Of a stretch of DNA of 50,684 nt, positions 35,717-47,400 are shown piece after piece (position 1 is the stretch's first letter; each line of letters opens with the position of its first letter). The position numbers and the translations under genes were made by a program. The notes under the pieces are model-generated. The model worked only from the letters and a program-made list of their open reading frames with translations, had not been told where the DNA came from and did no database searches. The DNA is from Acanthaster planci (Eukaryota; Echinodermata; Asteroidea; Valvatida; Acanthasteridae): contig NW_019091402.1 of the NCBI RefSeq assembly GCF_001949145.1, positions 2,723,072-2,773,755 of the forward strand. Reading direction: 5' to 3'.

Positions 35717-38700
35717 CTATGGAGAGTTCGTGCTTCCCCGCGAGGCAATGATGTTGTCGATCCACTGTCCGTACCGTGCCACGTTGGTATAGACACCGGG
35801 GAAGTTAGGCCGTGCGCATCCATTGCCCCAGCTCGTTATACCGGTCAAGTACCATCGCTCCACCTCACTGCCTGTCGCATCGTCGCGGCTGCGTCTGCTA
35901 CACACCAGAGGACCGCCGGAGTCACCCTACAGGAGGGGAATAGAAACCAAAATTGGAATCAGTTTTTTTTTTAGGACAGTAAGAAAGTGACATCAAGTGT
36001 TGGGTCAAGGAACACATGGGGTGACATTCCTAAGGGGACACCAGGCTATAGAGGTGCACACATTTTTGAAGGGGGCTTGGGAAGGAATCAACATGGCTTG
36101 TACACGTATGTTACATCCACGTACATTTACAACTTCCAACTGGTTGTATTAAAACGCATTGCAACAGGCACGATAAAACAGAGCCACAAGAACTTTAGCC
36201 GAAGATTGACTCACCTGACAAGAATCGATTCCCCCTTCGAAGAAACCGGCACACAACATGTTTTGGGTGACACCGCCGTTGTAAGACGAAGGGTGGTTGC
36301 ATCGACTCCTGTCAACGATGGGAACCTCAGCTTCCTTAAGCACGGATGAGACATCGCCACCCTCTGTCAATGAAAAAGAAGGCATTTTTAAATTATCAAT
36401 GGGCACAACAGAAATTGTTCGTTCAGTAAATGACTTTCAAATATCTAGACATGAAGAGTCGCAGATGTAACACCTTGGATTAGGCAGAAATCAAGTCCAC
36501 ACGACGTAATATAAATGTCTTTTGTATTGTCCAAAGAATATACTAAAACTGTTTTCGTTTCATTGAAAATTCAGTTTAGTTACATGTAAAAAAATGGTCA
36601 TGGGCGTCATGAAAAAAGTTCCGAGCTTCAGATTTCCGACACAGGCATTGCCAAATTCTATTTGTCAAGTTACGGCACTCACCACTTGTGGAACCGAAAC
36701 CAGCGATGAAGCACACGAGCGACTCGTCCACACTAGCGGCGGTGTCCACGCACGCCGAGTTGATGACAGGGTTAGTACCGGCTTCGGGCTGAGCTGGAGG
36801 GTTAGATAAGACTAAGATGGCTATGTCGTGGTCCACTGTGTCACTGTCGTAACTTGCGTGAACGATGACTTCAGAAACGCCGCTCTCGTGTTCGTCGCCG
36901 CTGTCATCATTTTCACGATATTTTCCGAGAATCACTCGCCAGTTGGTTGGATTCATCCGACTGTTGAGAAATTGTGACAAAATGGTTCGATTTAGTAAGT
37001 ATTTCGAGGTAGCATCGGTGACCAAAACAATTGACATAGAATGATCAACGAAAACATAAACAACGTAAATACTGAGGCAATGTTCAAAACGACAAAGTGT
37101 CATTATTTCTTCAAGACTGCAAGAAATTTTTCAAAGTAACAAATAGGGTCGCACTAGCGCTGTGCTGTTAGACCTCTTGTAGTGTATTTTGTGAGACGTT
37201 GGCATTTTAAGTTCAGCATTCTGTAGACTGAACCTGGGCGTATCAAAGGCCTACATGTTTATTTGTTTTCTCTCTAGATCTACCCACCTGGATCCCTCGA
37301 AGCAGTGAGCTGCACTAATGATGAATCTGTCTTCAACAAGAGTTCCCCCACAAGAGAACCGACCGTTGAAGTACAGCTGAGCGTACCAGGGCCAGGCCCC
37401 GCGTACGGCGTCGTTCCCCCCGACAATACGCTGGATTGATCCCTGGGGATGGCGTGAACCACATCCACTATCTGCAAAGTCCAAAAAAGAGAATAATATA
37501 CCGTAAAGGAAACCCCTGAATATGTTTACATAAATCATAATTCGAATTTCGCCGACTCGCTGATTTCTTTGTCCGTATTTGAGAGAGGTATTCATGTTCG
37601 TACCTGCTTCGGGCATGCAGGTTGCAAGTTCGCACATCTCGTACTCCGTGGACTCCCCGTCGCACAGGCTGGTATCAGTACACAGACACGACCTGGTGCG
37701 GTGTCTCTGACCAGCGCCACAGCCCGTGTTACATTCAGACCACTCGCTCCAGTTATCCCATCCGCACATCGGAGGTGGCGCTGTAGTCATATCCATTGTT
37801 TCCGGCTGACTAGTCGTGGAATAAGCAAAACCTGTGGGTTTGAAAATGGGCAGCTTCTTATATATTGCAAAATTTATTTGACTTGCCAGGTGTATAATTT
37901 TTTCAACTAGTCGCTCATTTGTTAGGACTTCGAGAGGAGAAGAGTTTCAACTTACATCCTTCTTCATCACTATAGTCCCAGCAATCGTTGTCATGATCAC
38001 ACTGCCAGTAATCGGGAATACACCGACCATTTGCACATGTGAACTCATCAGTTGCACATTCACCTATACATAGGATGGGAATCATACACTAGTCGTCATT
38101 CAATGGCAAGTAATAATACACACATTATAGAGAGACCAATCATTCTAATTACGACAATCTTCAACCCTATTCTTATAACTTCGCGATTTTGTCATTCTGC
38201 TCTGAACAACTGCTCATTAACTGTCCCCACCTATGATGGTGTGACTTTTAACAAGCCATGTAACTGGCATTTAAACTCACAATTGACTTCGTCGCTTGCA
38301 TCACCGCAGTCGTTCCAGCGATCGCATTCCCAGTATCCCGGGATGCAGGTACCGTCAGAACACTCGAACTCGTGGGATGCACAGCCATCTACACACATGA
38401 GGGAAAATCGCATGGTATCAAAAATTTGTATTGTTGAGATTAATCTAGCGTTTTGAAATACAAAAATTGATATGAACATCGCATTTGTTGAAATGAAAGT
38501 GTCAAGTAATTATACTCTTTTTCTCGTAAAACTTCAAATTCGTTTCTTGCTTTTTCAGTGAGTGTGAATATTCGTAATCTTTCCACTAAAACATACATGT
38601 ACATGTGAATGCGTAGTTGATATTACCAAGAGATTACTTACAACAGTAATGCGGGAAGAAGTAGCAGAACCAGTTGTATCGATTATCACGGTCACCAGTT

Positions 38701-39383
38701 CTTTTGAGACTTTCCTTCAAGTCCGTCACGCCCTCTGTGGAAGAAAGTTTCGGGATTCAATATCATTTGATCGGTCTTGTTTCTTGACTCAGTGAACTGA
38801 CATTTCTCCGGGATGCTTCAAAAACGATACACTGACATGTGGTGATTCAAATATCTGTATTCCTGCACATAAAATGAACGGTCAAAATTAATGTGCGGTC
38901 ACGTTCGAACTGATGCTGCTAAGAGCGCTCATGATGAGCGCGTGGTGCACACCGTTCTTTTCTTAACGCTGGTGAAATCGAAGGTACATGGGCTTCAGCG
39001 ACAAGGGAAGAACTTTACCTCCATGGGGTGCCTTCCTTTTCAATTCATTGATCATGTACTCTGCCACGTTCTTGCTCCTGAGAACGTCATCCTTTTGACC
39101 GTTGAGGGCCTGGGCCGCTTCCTCCTGTAAAGCCCTTCTCTGTTCTTGAAATCTCTGCAATGAAGAAAAGCACAAACACAAAAAATAAAATATTTTGAAT
39201 GAGACATTGGTGAGTGGCTCAGAGAATGAAGGAAACGTCATCTATCGTGTTCTTAGGAATTCTGCTCGACGAGCCTACCTCTACACTGCGGCGTCCATAG
39301 TCGGGGAGAACACCTGCCAGGGATGACGGCAGGCACGCGCCGAGAAACACGACGAGAGCCTCCAAGAGCACCAGAGATCGCAT
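35717..39383 (-). CDS. Secreted LDLa-LDLa-TSP1-trypsin serine protease (10 exons)
   Basis: A mosaic S1A protease that should be secreted as a zymogen. Exons 5' to 3': 39383-39279, 39154-39019, 38734-38642, 38388-38281, 38063-37956, 37831-37604, 37471-37288, 36960-36683, 36363-36215, 35926-35717. Phases agree throughout; 532 residues. Signal peptide, residues 1-23. A charged helical propiece follows. LDLa 1 is about 114-148 and LDLa 2 about 150-184, both with D-x-S-D-E calcium motifs. A Thr/Pro linker leads to TSP1 (about 206-255, [15 protein letters not shown]). The trypsin domain is activated at R274-IVGG and has H315 (SAAHC), D366 (DHDIAIL) and S466 (GDSGGPL). D460 in DSCQGDSGG predicts cleavage after Arg/Lys. 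All catalytic residues are present, so it should be active. The exact orthologue is unknown; the domain order suggests a role in innate immunity, matrix or development. Confidence 0.93.
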
Positions 39384-39562
39384 GGTGATCAGTGACAATC
39401 AGATCGGGGAGGAAAAGTTGAAGTCGGATAGTTTGTCGCGACTGGTGATATGTGAAGTCGAGATGGTCGCAGTTGTGAGAGTTGACGTAGAGTTTTCTTG
39501 TAAGGACTTTCGCGTCTTCCGTAAACCGGAGAAATTTGGGTGGAGAAACCCATCCTGGTGAG

Positions 39563-39570
39563 CTTATATA
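39563..39570 (-). promoter_or_regulatory. TATA box of the protease gene
   Basis: TATATAAG on the minus strand, about 180 bp upstream of the protease ATG, within GGGGTCTATATAAGC. Spacing is right for a 5' UTR of about 150 nt. A TATA-type core promoter suits an inducible or tissue-restricted secreted protein. Confidence 0.6.
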
Positions 39571-39599
39571 GACCCCGAATTCTATCGACTACATACATT

Positions 39600-42500
39600 G
39601 TTGTCCCCACCGTGGCAAAAACATTTCACCGACGTAGAGAAACCAATGACGTAAGGTATGTCAGTCCTCATCTGGTTATAAAGAGCCAACAATAACCTCA
39701 GACTATTGATCAACCCAGAGTATTGGGTTTCCATGTACCTGCGGTGTGCACCTTGGCGGGAACATCAATGAGGGATTCAGCAGGCCTGATCAACCGTGAC
39801 CATCCACGGGAGCGCACTCAGCAACCCACATAAACAACCGACACTCTTCTTGTCGTCAAAAAGTAAGGAGCGACCTTTACCTTATTAGGTTGTCTCCATG
39901 GGTGTCACAAGGGGGGCACGGGGCGCTTCTCCAGGAAAATAAATTGAAAAACAAAGAGTGTGAAGGGGTGGAAATTTGCTTGAAAATCAAAATTGACCCC
40001 CCAACTGTGAAATGCTTCACAGTCTTCAGCTGTTGAGTGCGTTTCCCAGCACTTAGCAATTTCCCTCATGAAAATTGCTTTGCCTCCCCCTGACAAATCC
40101 TGGCAACCCCTATATCTAAGGTGGCTAAATTTACACTGTTTGTGCAAACAGCATCGATACAATACCATTATGAAAGTCAGGAAAAGGATTTTATGCAGAA
40201 TGGTATAGAAATAAATTATAGGTTTCATCAAAGGAAAAACAGTTCTAGTATTGAGTTCAGTCATAACATTTCTCACAATGTTTTGCATAGCATGCACAAT
40301 TAATGAAGACCTGAGAACGTTGTCTAAAAGGCTCACAGAACCTTACCAATATTGACTTTTTTCACAGAACCTTGTAACAATCTCTCCCATCAGTTTAAAT
40401 CTGACTTCCTCCAAATATATCACCAAAATCATTTCGCAAGCGCGAAGCTGTACAAATGCTTCATACTGAAACCCTAGATTTTGAGGAGCCCCATTACTTG
40501 CTGTTGGGGTTTTCATGTTTGTACTAGAAATTGCAACACATTTTTCCTTAAAACTTCAAGTTAACCTGGAACTGTTTTCTCGGGGTAACAATCAACGAAA
40601 ATTTTACATGAACTCTAATGCGACGCAAGAGGGATCTAGGTACTAATGCATGGACTATTACTTCCACGGGGGGAGGGACTCCCTCACCCTAATCCAGACA
40701 TTTCTATTGTTATAGGGGACATATTTTTGCCCCCTGCACAGTCTTGTTAGCTTCTTTACTGTGAGATAGGCCTAGCCTTAATTTACACTCTAAAAAGTAT
40801 GTTTAGCTTTTAAACACAATTTTGCTATCACTTTGCAAACATGTCTAGAGGCTAAATACAATCCATTCAAATCCAAATGTGCTTAGCATTCAAAAATGTT
40901 TAGAAAACTTTTTACTTTTTTTCAGGATAAAGATAGCCTCTGACATGCACCTAGACTATCCCATATTTCTAAATTTTCATCCACTCGCAATGTTCCTAAG
41001 TACCGAAAACTGACCCAAAATGTTTCCGAAAAGAGCCAATTATCCAAAAAGAGAAACGGGACCGATTTTTTTTTTTTGGGGGGGGGTGAATTTCGAACAA
41101 AATTAGAAAATGAAAGAATTAAACTTTTTCGTTTCTATTGGATTGCTTTGTTGAAATTTTGACAAGTGTCAAGTTTCCAGGACGTACCACTAATTCGATG
41201 TGCTTTCCTTTTTTATTCCTGTCGAAGAGAAAATATGCTGAAGTGAGAACCAGTACACATATAATCCTTAAAAGGATAGATGGGGGATTGGAGTCACATT
41301 TTCAAGCCTTTTCCTCAGAAAAATGAGTCACATTAGTGGCTCACATTTCGGGGGAACATTTTACGTTTTGAACAAAATGAGCTTTAACCTTTCACAATTA
41401 TTTTCGGGCCGCTGCCCCTCTCTCCTCATCACCAATGGAAAATCGCGGCTTCTGTACTGACGTCAGGACGGATTGGCGTCATCAACAAATCCAGTCAATG
41501 CGTCATCCATGCACAATAGCCCAATGGCTGTCCGTCGCTTTCACAAAAGACGCATGGGGCATTCAACTGGAGGGCGTAAACCTTCATTCAAAACTTGTCC
41601 CGCTGCCTTATTTGGGGCAATGGGGAAATCTCGATTAAGTGCCTTGGAAACTGAATCAACAGAATTTCATCAATAGTATTATTTTGCCATATGTCTTTTG
41701 TTAGCAACGGAAGTAATAATATTTTATGATCGATCAATGGAGTTGTTTACATTTTTCCGTCCTATCAAAAGAATCAACTGAGGGGGAACATGACTATTTA
41801 ATCCTGCAAAGAAACAAATATGTCACGGTTTCAAGAATTTGCCTCTTTTTTGAGGTTTCGGTTGTGATTTTTGTAGGGTTTCGATATACTTTAGGCCTAA
41901 GGTTTCTGTTACAGCCGTTAAATTCCTCCATGGTGTTCATCACCATAAAATGTTTTCTTCGAACTGGAGTCCCAGCTGTATTTTTCAGGGTTACCGATTT
42001 TTTGGTGAAGTCTGTTTCTCCCACCGCATTACGCCCATGCCTGACACAAACTTACCCAGGCATCCGTGCGTTTGCTTCCATTTTAAAAGGTAAGCACACT
42101 TTGACCAGTCAAGACGAAGAGACAAAGCCAGGATTTTCCAACTCTAATATTTCGATGTAATTGTGTTTTTCTTTCCAGTTAATTAAAGGAACTCAGTGGT
42201 CCCTCAAAAATGCATGATTACTGTTGCCTGGAAGCATGAGAAAACTTCAACTGTAAGTCTTGGGAAGGTATTTGTAGTCATAGTGATCAGGACTCAACAT
42301 GTAGCGAACCTAGTGGCTCTCTAATTTATAAGAAAAAACGGCTAAAACGGCACTGTCCCACTGCAAAACTTGCGCCGGTTTCTACGCCCAAATTGGCACT
42401 CTCCGACCGCGTCCTGCCGCCAAACCAGTCCTGGCTCAAGGCAAAATTTGCATCATCTGTCGCTGGGGGCGCAAGCAAAACAACCATTGTGCCGCAGCCA

Positions 42501-43350
42501 AACGGGCATTTCAGCACTGTCCCAGAACAAAACCAAGAACTGTTCCTAGTGTTAAACTGCTGGAAGCAAAGAGTACAGCATACAGATAGACACAGACGTT
42601 ATCAGTGCAAGCCCGTTTCAGACACAGATTTGTGTTGTACACTCACAAAATATGTATCACATTGCCGCTGCAATAAAAGCCGGAAAAGTCTTGTTTTCTC
42701 TCATATTGGCCAGTTTAAATGTTATTTTCCAGCATGAGAAATTTGACATTGGCTAGAGAGCATGATGATGCGCGTAACCTGAAATGCGTGAGTCACACGC
42801 GTTCAATGTGAGTTAGTTGCACGACAAACCGACACAGTCATGGCTCCTGGTTGAACAGAAAATTTCATTTCGTGCGGTTGAACGGGGTGAATGAGAAAGA
42901 AATATAGTTCTCAATAGGTGTAACTACACTCTGCTTGGCGGAGGGACACGTAGTGATGTGTTGGTATAAAAGAGAGTGATAGACAGTATGGGCTATCTGT
43001 GTATCGACAGGCCGGACCTATACTTAAATTTTAATCCCGGTTTTTTCTTATATCCAAGTATAAGAAAATTTCAATTAATACTCGCATATCATGAATTTCC
43101 AAATGAGAGTACTCTCTTCTTAAATTCGAATTAAGAGTGTATGATCTCCTGATAGGATGCATGAGGGCGCCATTTATACATCTAATTATATAGCGTCACG
43201 CGTCAGACTAAAAGTTTCGTTAAAAGATGTAACAGATCTGTGTTTACTCTAGGAAGAAATGCCAGGAATTAAATCTTTTTATGGTGTCCCTATAACATGG
43301 CAATTGTAATGCTAACTGTATTAGTTCGTTTCTTTTAAATCCTTTGTGGA
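39600..43350. other. Interval without a convincing gene
   Basis: Several open frames (41435-41638, 41726-42160, and 42393-42737, which starts on TTG) lack splice support or recognisable domains. The patch 42340-42530 is GC-richer and repeats a (G/A)GCACTGTCCCA motif at both ends, so it may be a repeat element. CRE-like TGACGTCA and GCGTCAT motifs cluster at 41457-41510. Poly-T/poly-G occurs at 41067-41087. Confidence 0.5.
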
Positions 43351-43358
43351 CTACATAC

Positions 43359-43586
43359 AGTGGCGATGGAGGGTTGGGCTTCGGGTATAGGGGACCCTAA
43401 CGTCGTGGGCGAGGTGGGAACTTTGGGTACAAAGGAGACCATTGCGTCCTGGGTGGGAGCCTGGAGAGGTTGGTCTGCTTGTGATGGTATCCATGGAGCC
43501 GGAGGCGTGGTCTTGATGTGCTGGGGTTCGTGGCGCAGGGTGTCCTTGTCACAGATGTCGACGAATGGATTATTATTCGTACACTT
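43359..43586 (-). CDS. Pro/Thr-rich exon-like reading on the minus strand
   Basis: Between an AG at 43587-43588 and a consensus donor GTATGT at 43358-43353, a 228-bp frame (76 codons) is open. It starts CTNNNPFVDICDKDTLRHE and continues as a proline-, threonine- and glutamine-rich linker (KTTPPAPWIPSQADQPLQAP). The composition is that of a secreted stalk or linker. The acceptor tract is weak. If the donor is not used, the frame ends at TAA near 43335. No partner exon was found on this strand, so it could belong to a gene whose 5' end lies between 43600 and 44280, or be a decayed exon. The product is not recognised. Confidence 0.3.
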
Positions 43587-44285
43587 CTGAGAGCGATTCC
43601 CAGCATTTTACAGCACCCCCCCTGCTACTCCTCTGTTATTCTTCAACGGTTTGGGTACAGTAGCCTGTTCTGCTGCGCCACCCAGCATTTTTTTCATTCA
43701 GTGGATTTTTGCAAAAGCTATAGCAAGGCAGCATATACTATAGGCTTACCTTAATTGTTTCTTATTAGATTAGAAGAAAACTCTCCATGCAAATTATTAT
43801 AGTCATTCTGTAGCCACTATCATAGACTTGTGTGTGATTTCTAGCCGAGGCCATGTGCTGCAGACTCGACCTTGTAAGCGTTATATATATATTTTTCTGT
43901 TTACCTTAAGCTACGTGCCTTTCAGAAAACGGTCGAATACACAGGAAGGGAGCTGACGTAAACCAAACAGGTGTTCCAAGAACTGGCTTTGTTCGAACAT
44001 ACAAAGTCACGCCCGGGCAATTTCGTTCACCATCCTTTGTAAAATTATTTACTTCCTGTTAATTATGGTTTCGTTCCAATCTCCCCTCTTTGGACTCCTC
44101 AATGAACCCTCACTGTTTACTATTTTTTTTCAAATTAGAATAAACAAACTAAGATTTATTCATCGTCAACAAGGTCTTTAGACTGGATCATAATTATGTC
44201 TGAAACAATGAGCTCAATGTAGCGTTAATTATCTGGTCTTAATGAATTTTTTTATATTCCTATGGAGTACCCACAGCAGGGAGGG

Positions 44286-44292
44286 TATAAAA
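44286..44292 (+). promoter_or_regulatory. TATA box of the LDLa-like secreted gene
   Basis: TATAAAA 144 bp upstream of the ATG at 44436, in GGGAGGGTATAAAAGAAG. It is well placed for a short 5' UTR exon. Confidence 0.65.
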
Positions 44293-44435
44293 GAAGTTAG
44301 GACCTGGGTTGTCTAACTGACAATCCTGTTTCCGATTGTCGAATTAACTGTTAAATTAGGAGCTTTTTCTGGCGAGAGCAATACCAACACGCAACAGACT
44401 GTGAATCTGTATTCTGGACAAGACGCTAAACTACA

Positions 44436-47400
44436 ATGCGTGCCCCAACATTGGCGTGTTTGGTCGTAGTGACTTTCGTCGTGTGGGTGAATGCGCACTC
44501 CACCCACAGCCCACCCAGACGAGGTCACAACTCGCGAGTACAGGTAAATCGCGAAAATTTGGAGGATTTATTATTTTCCTCCTTACACAACATCAGAAAC
44601 AGGCCAAACCCCTCAAGAAAACATCATCCTTATTAAACACAGAAAAGAAAGTTATGCCTTGTTTATTGTGTGATGGTTGTTAGGTGCGCTGATCGACACG
44701 CCTTTCCCCATGTCTTCAATGCCTGTCCCGGAAACTTAACTGAACATCTTTCTTTCCCGACTTGTCAGAAAAGCGCAGGTTCCAACAGTCTAGATGGGCA
44801 GAGGCCGCTGAATGGTCATCGCCAGCGTTCGGGGAGACCGGTTCGTGCTGGGCATTTTGGGTCCAAGCGGACAGTAGACGACACCAGGCTCGGTAAGTTT
44901 CGACTTCTCTTTCTCTAGTTTCACACCTGTATTTATATAAGACTCTCAGCTAAACATGGTCCGCGGGAAGAGACACCGTTGGGGGAAAAAGGCGGATAAT
45001 TAACTTCATTATCCGCCTCTTCCTCCTAATTAAAATAGAAATCTTGTATAGGGAGAGGGAGATCAAAAACAATCAGATTTTTTTGGACAAGGCCACGTAA
45101 GTGATGTGTTCAACAATCTTGCACAAGTTTAGAAAATCATAATTGTCTCTTTTTTTGGGGGGGGGGTATTTAAGCTAGTTGATCTTTATACGGTTTAATT
45201 GACCGATTGCTTTTCTCGTCAAAATGCAGACTATCACTGCGACTTCAGGACTGATGCTGATTGCTTCCGTAAGTATCCAACCATTTCTGTCCGGATCACT
45301 ATGCATGATGTTGTCCCAGGTTGGATAAAATTTGAACACTGCATTAGAACGTGTTCCAAAGGTTGAAGTCATTAACTCACGTAAGTCACTTAATAAAGTA
45401 TTTACATGAGAACTAGTGGAGGTGGAAGGTAGTAATACAGTGGTGTAAATCTGTGCTGGAGACGGGAGAGGGTGGAGGATAACTTACATCAACATGAAAA
45501 TTTCCGGCTGCGAAAGTTGGAAAAGGGATGGCTGGACATCACTTGTAACCAGGGAGCGCTGTTCATTATACTGGTGTACATCTCACGGATACCCACGCCC
45601 CTCAACCTTATCTCAAAACGGCGTATCTATAAAGCCTTTGTTCTTTAACTTCCCTTTTTAAAGTACTTTTGAAAACTCTTTTCCTGGGAAGTTCGGCATA
45701 TACGTCAATGTTTTCTCACAACGGAAAAATAGGGGATCCAGTAGTCCATCCCCTCGGTCAAAATAGGGGGTATGTATAGCCCCATCCCCCTGAGATCCAC
45801 GCCCCCAGATGTCATGTATCAAACACGGAAGTTGGTATCCGAATACTATGATTTTAAGAAATTGATATTTACGGTTCAAAAGTTTTAACTCACTGTTCGA
45901 AGGTCTAAAACATACTATGCAAGGAAATTGCTTGATTAATGATTTTACCGGATTGACCGACGAAAGTGCCAAGAGTACTTACAAGCGTCATTCAGAGTTA
46001 CAATTGTCCACCACAAGCCGTAATCACAATGCAAGAAAACTTCTGATATCTTGTTTAATACGCTACTTGACATACGTTGACCAGTGACTAACCTCCCCTG
46101 GATTTTACTTGACCAGGGACTTGTCATAGACTTGAAAACAATGCCAAACTTGCAGAATGATTAAAATGACATGTACACAATGATCAAAAAATTTAACCGT
46201 TAACGCCCTCATCAATGGTTTGCATTTCTTGACCAGGTTGTGTTTTCCCTGAGTTTGCCGGCGAAGGTGTGCCTAATGAATTTAAGAGAGATGCGTGGGA
46301 AGACTGTAGTGACGGATCTGATGAATGGGGCTGTAAGTACAGACGTGATTCAAGACACTGCAATGTATCACTTATGGGCTAATTTCCCAGACCAAACCAA
46401 TTCGGAGTATAGTGATCTCAGATCCAGTGGTCGCCAATATTACGTTACCAAAGCAGCAGGATTGCGCCTGGGTCCAAAAACCTGTTGCCGAAATTGTCGG
46501 AACCTACATTTCCCTTGATATTTTTGGTCATCGTTAATGTTTCTGTCCTTTCCAGAGCTTGCGTCGTTTGTTTAACATCACAACAGCACAGGTGTGATAA
46601 AAATAAAACTAAACCAGCAATGATTCCAAGCACATTCTCGCCACAGTCAGTCTGACAGTCAAACCCGTTTATTATCAGACTTATCTCAAAGTTTTATCCA
46701 TTTATTCACTTTTGCCATGTGAAAAATCAGTGAGAAATTCTGACTGGGCTTCGGTTGCTTTCTTAATTCTTTTTCTCCTCCCCTTTATATCTGTGTTCTT
46801 TCTTTCTGTATTTTCTGTCCTTTTTTCAGATAACTTTGATGGAGTATCCGGTTTTGATTACTGTAAGTATCTTTAATAATAATAATTCCTTCCAAAATGC
46901 CCAAAAGTTTCATTTAACAATTTTTTTAAAAGTATTTCAGGCATATAGTCACTCCCAATTGTGACATACTAACTCACACGAACCATCCGTGGGTGATCAT
47001 ACGGATTTATACACGTGATAAGCTCATAAGCTTCGTTTGTACGAGATATATTTTTTTCAAAGTTCGTTTGTTCGAGACATACATGTACAGTCTCCAGTTC
47101 GTTCTAATGAGATCTATATTTAGAAACATTGTTTCTATTTTTGAAAGCAAATAATTTTTCGGAGATATATTTTTCATGAAGTTTGTTTTTTACGAGATTT
47201 ACTGTTTCAAAATTAATTTCAGGAGATATACATTGTCAGGTTGGATTTATTTCTAACAAAATCAAACTTAATTAAGAAAATCATAACTCCCAACTAAACG
47301 AACTTAAAAGAAATCTCCTAAAAACGAACTTGGAAAAATATATCTCGTAAAAACGAATTGTTTCCAATTGTGTACAACCTCAATTGCTGTGACTGGCATT

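Noticed and set aside
41726-42160. 144-codon plus-strand frame with a real ATG
   Set aside because: Hydrophobic, low-information composition, no signal anchor logic, no homology recognised, and the opposite strand is equally open over part of it.
42393-42737. 114-codon plus-strand frame in a GC-richer patch
   Set aside because: It begins on TTG, not ATG, has no splice signals or recognisable domain, and the patch has similar sequence at both ends as in a repeat.
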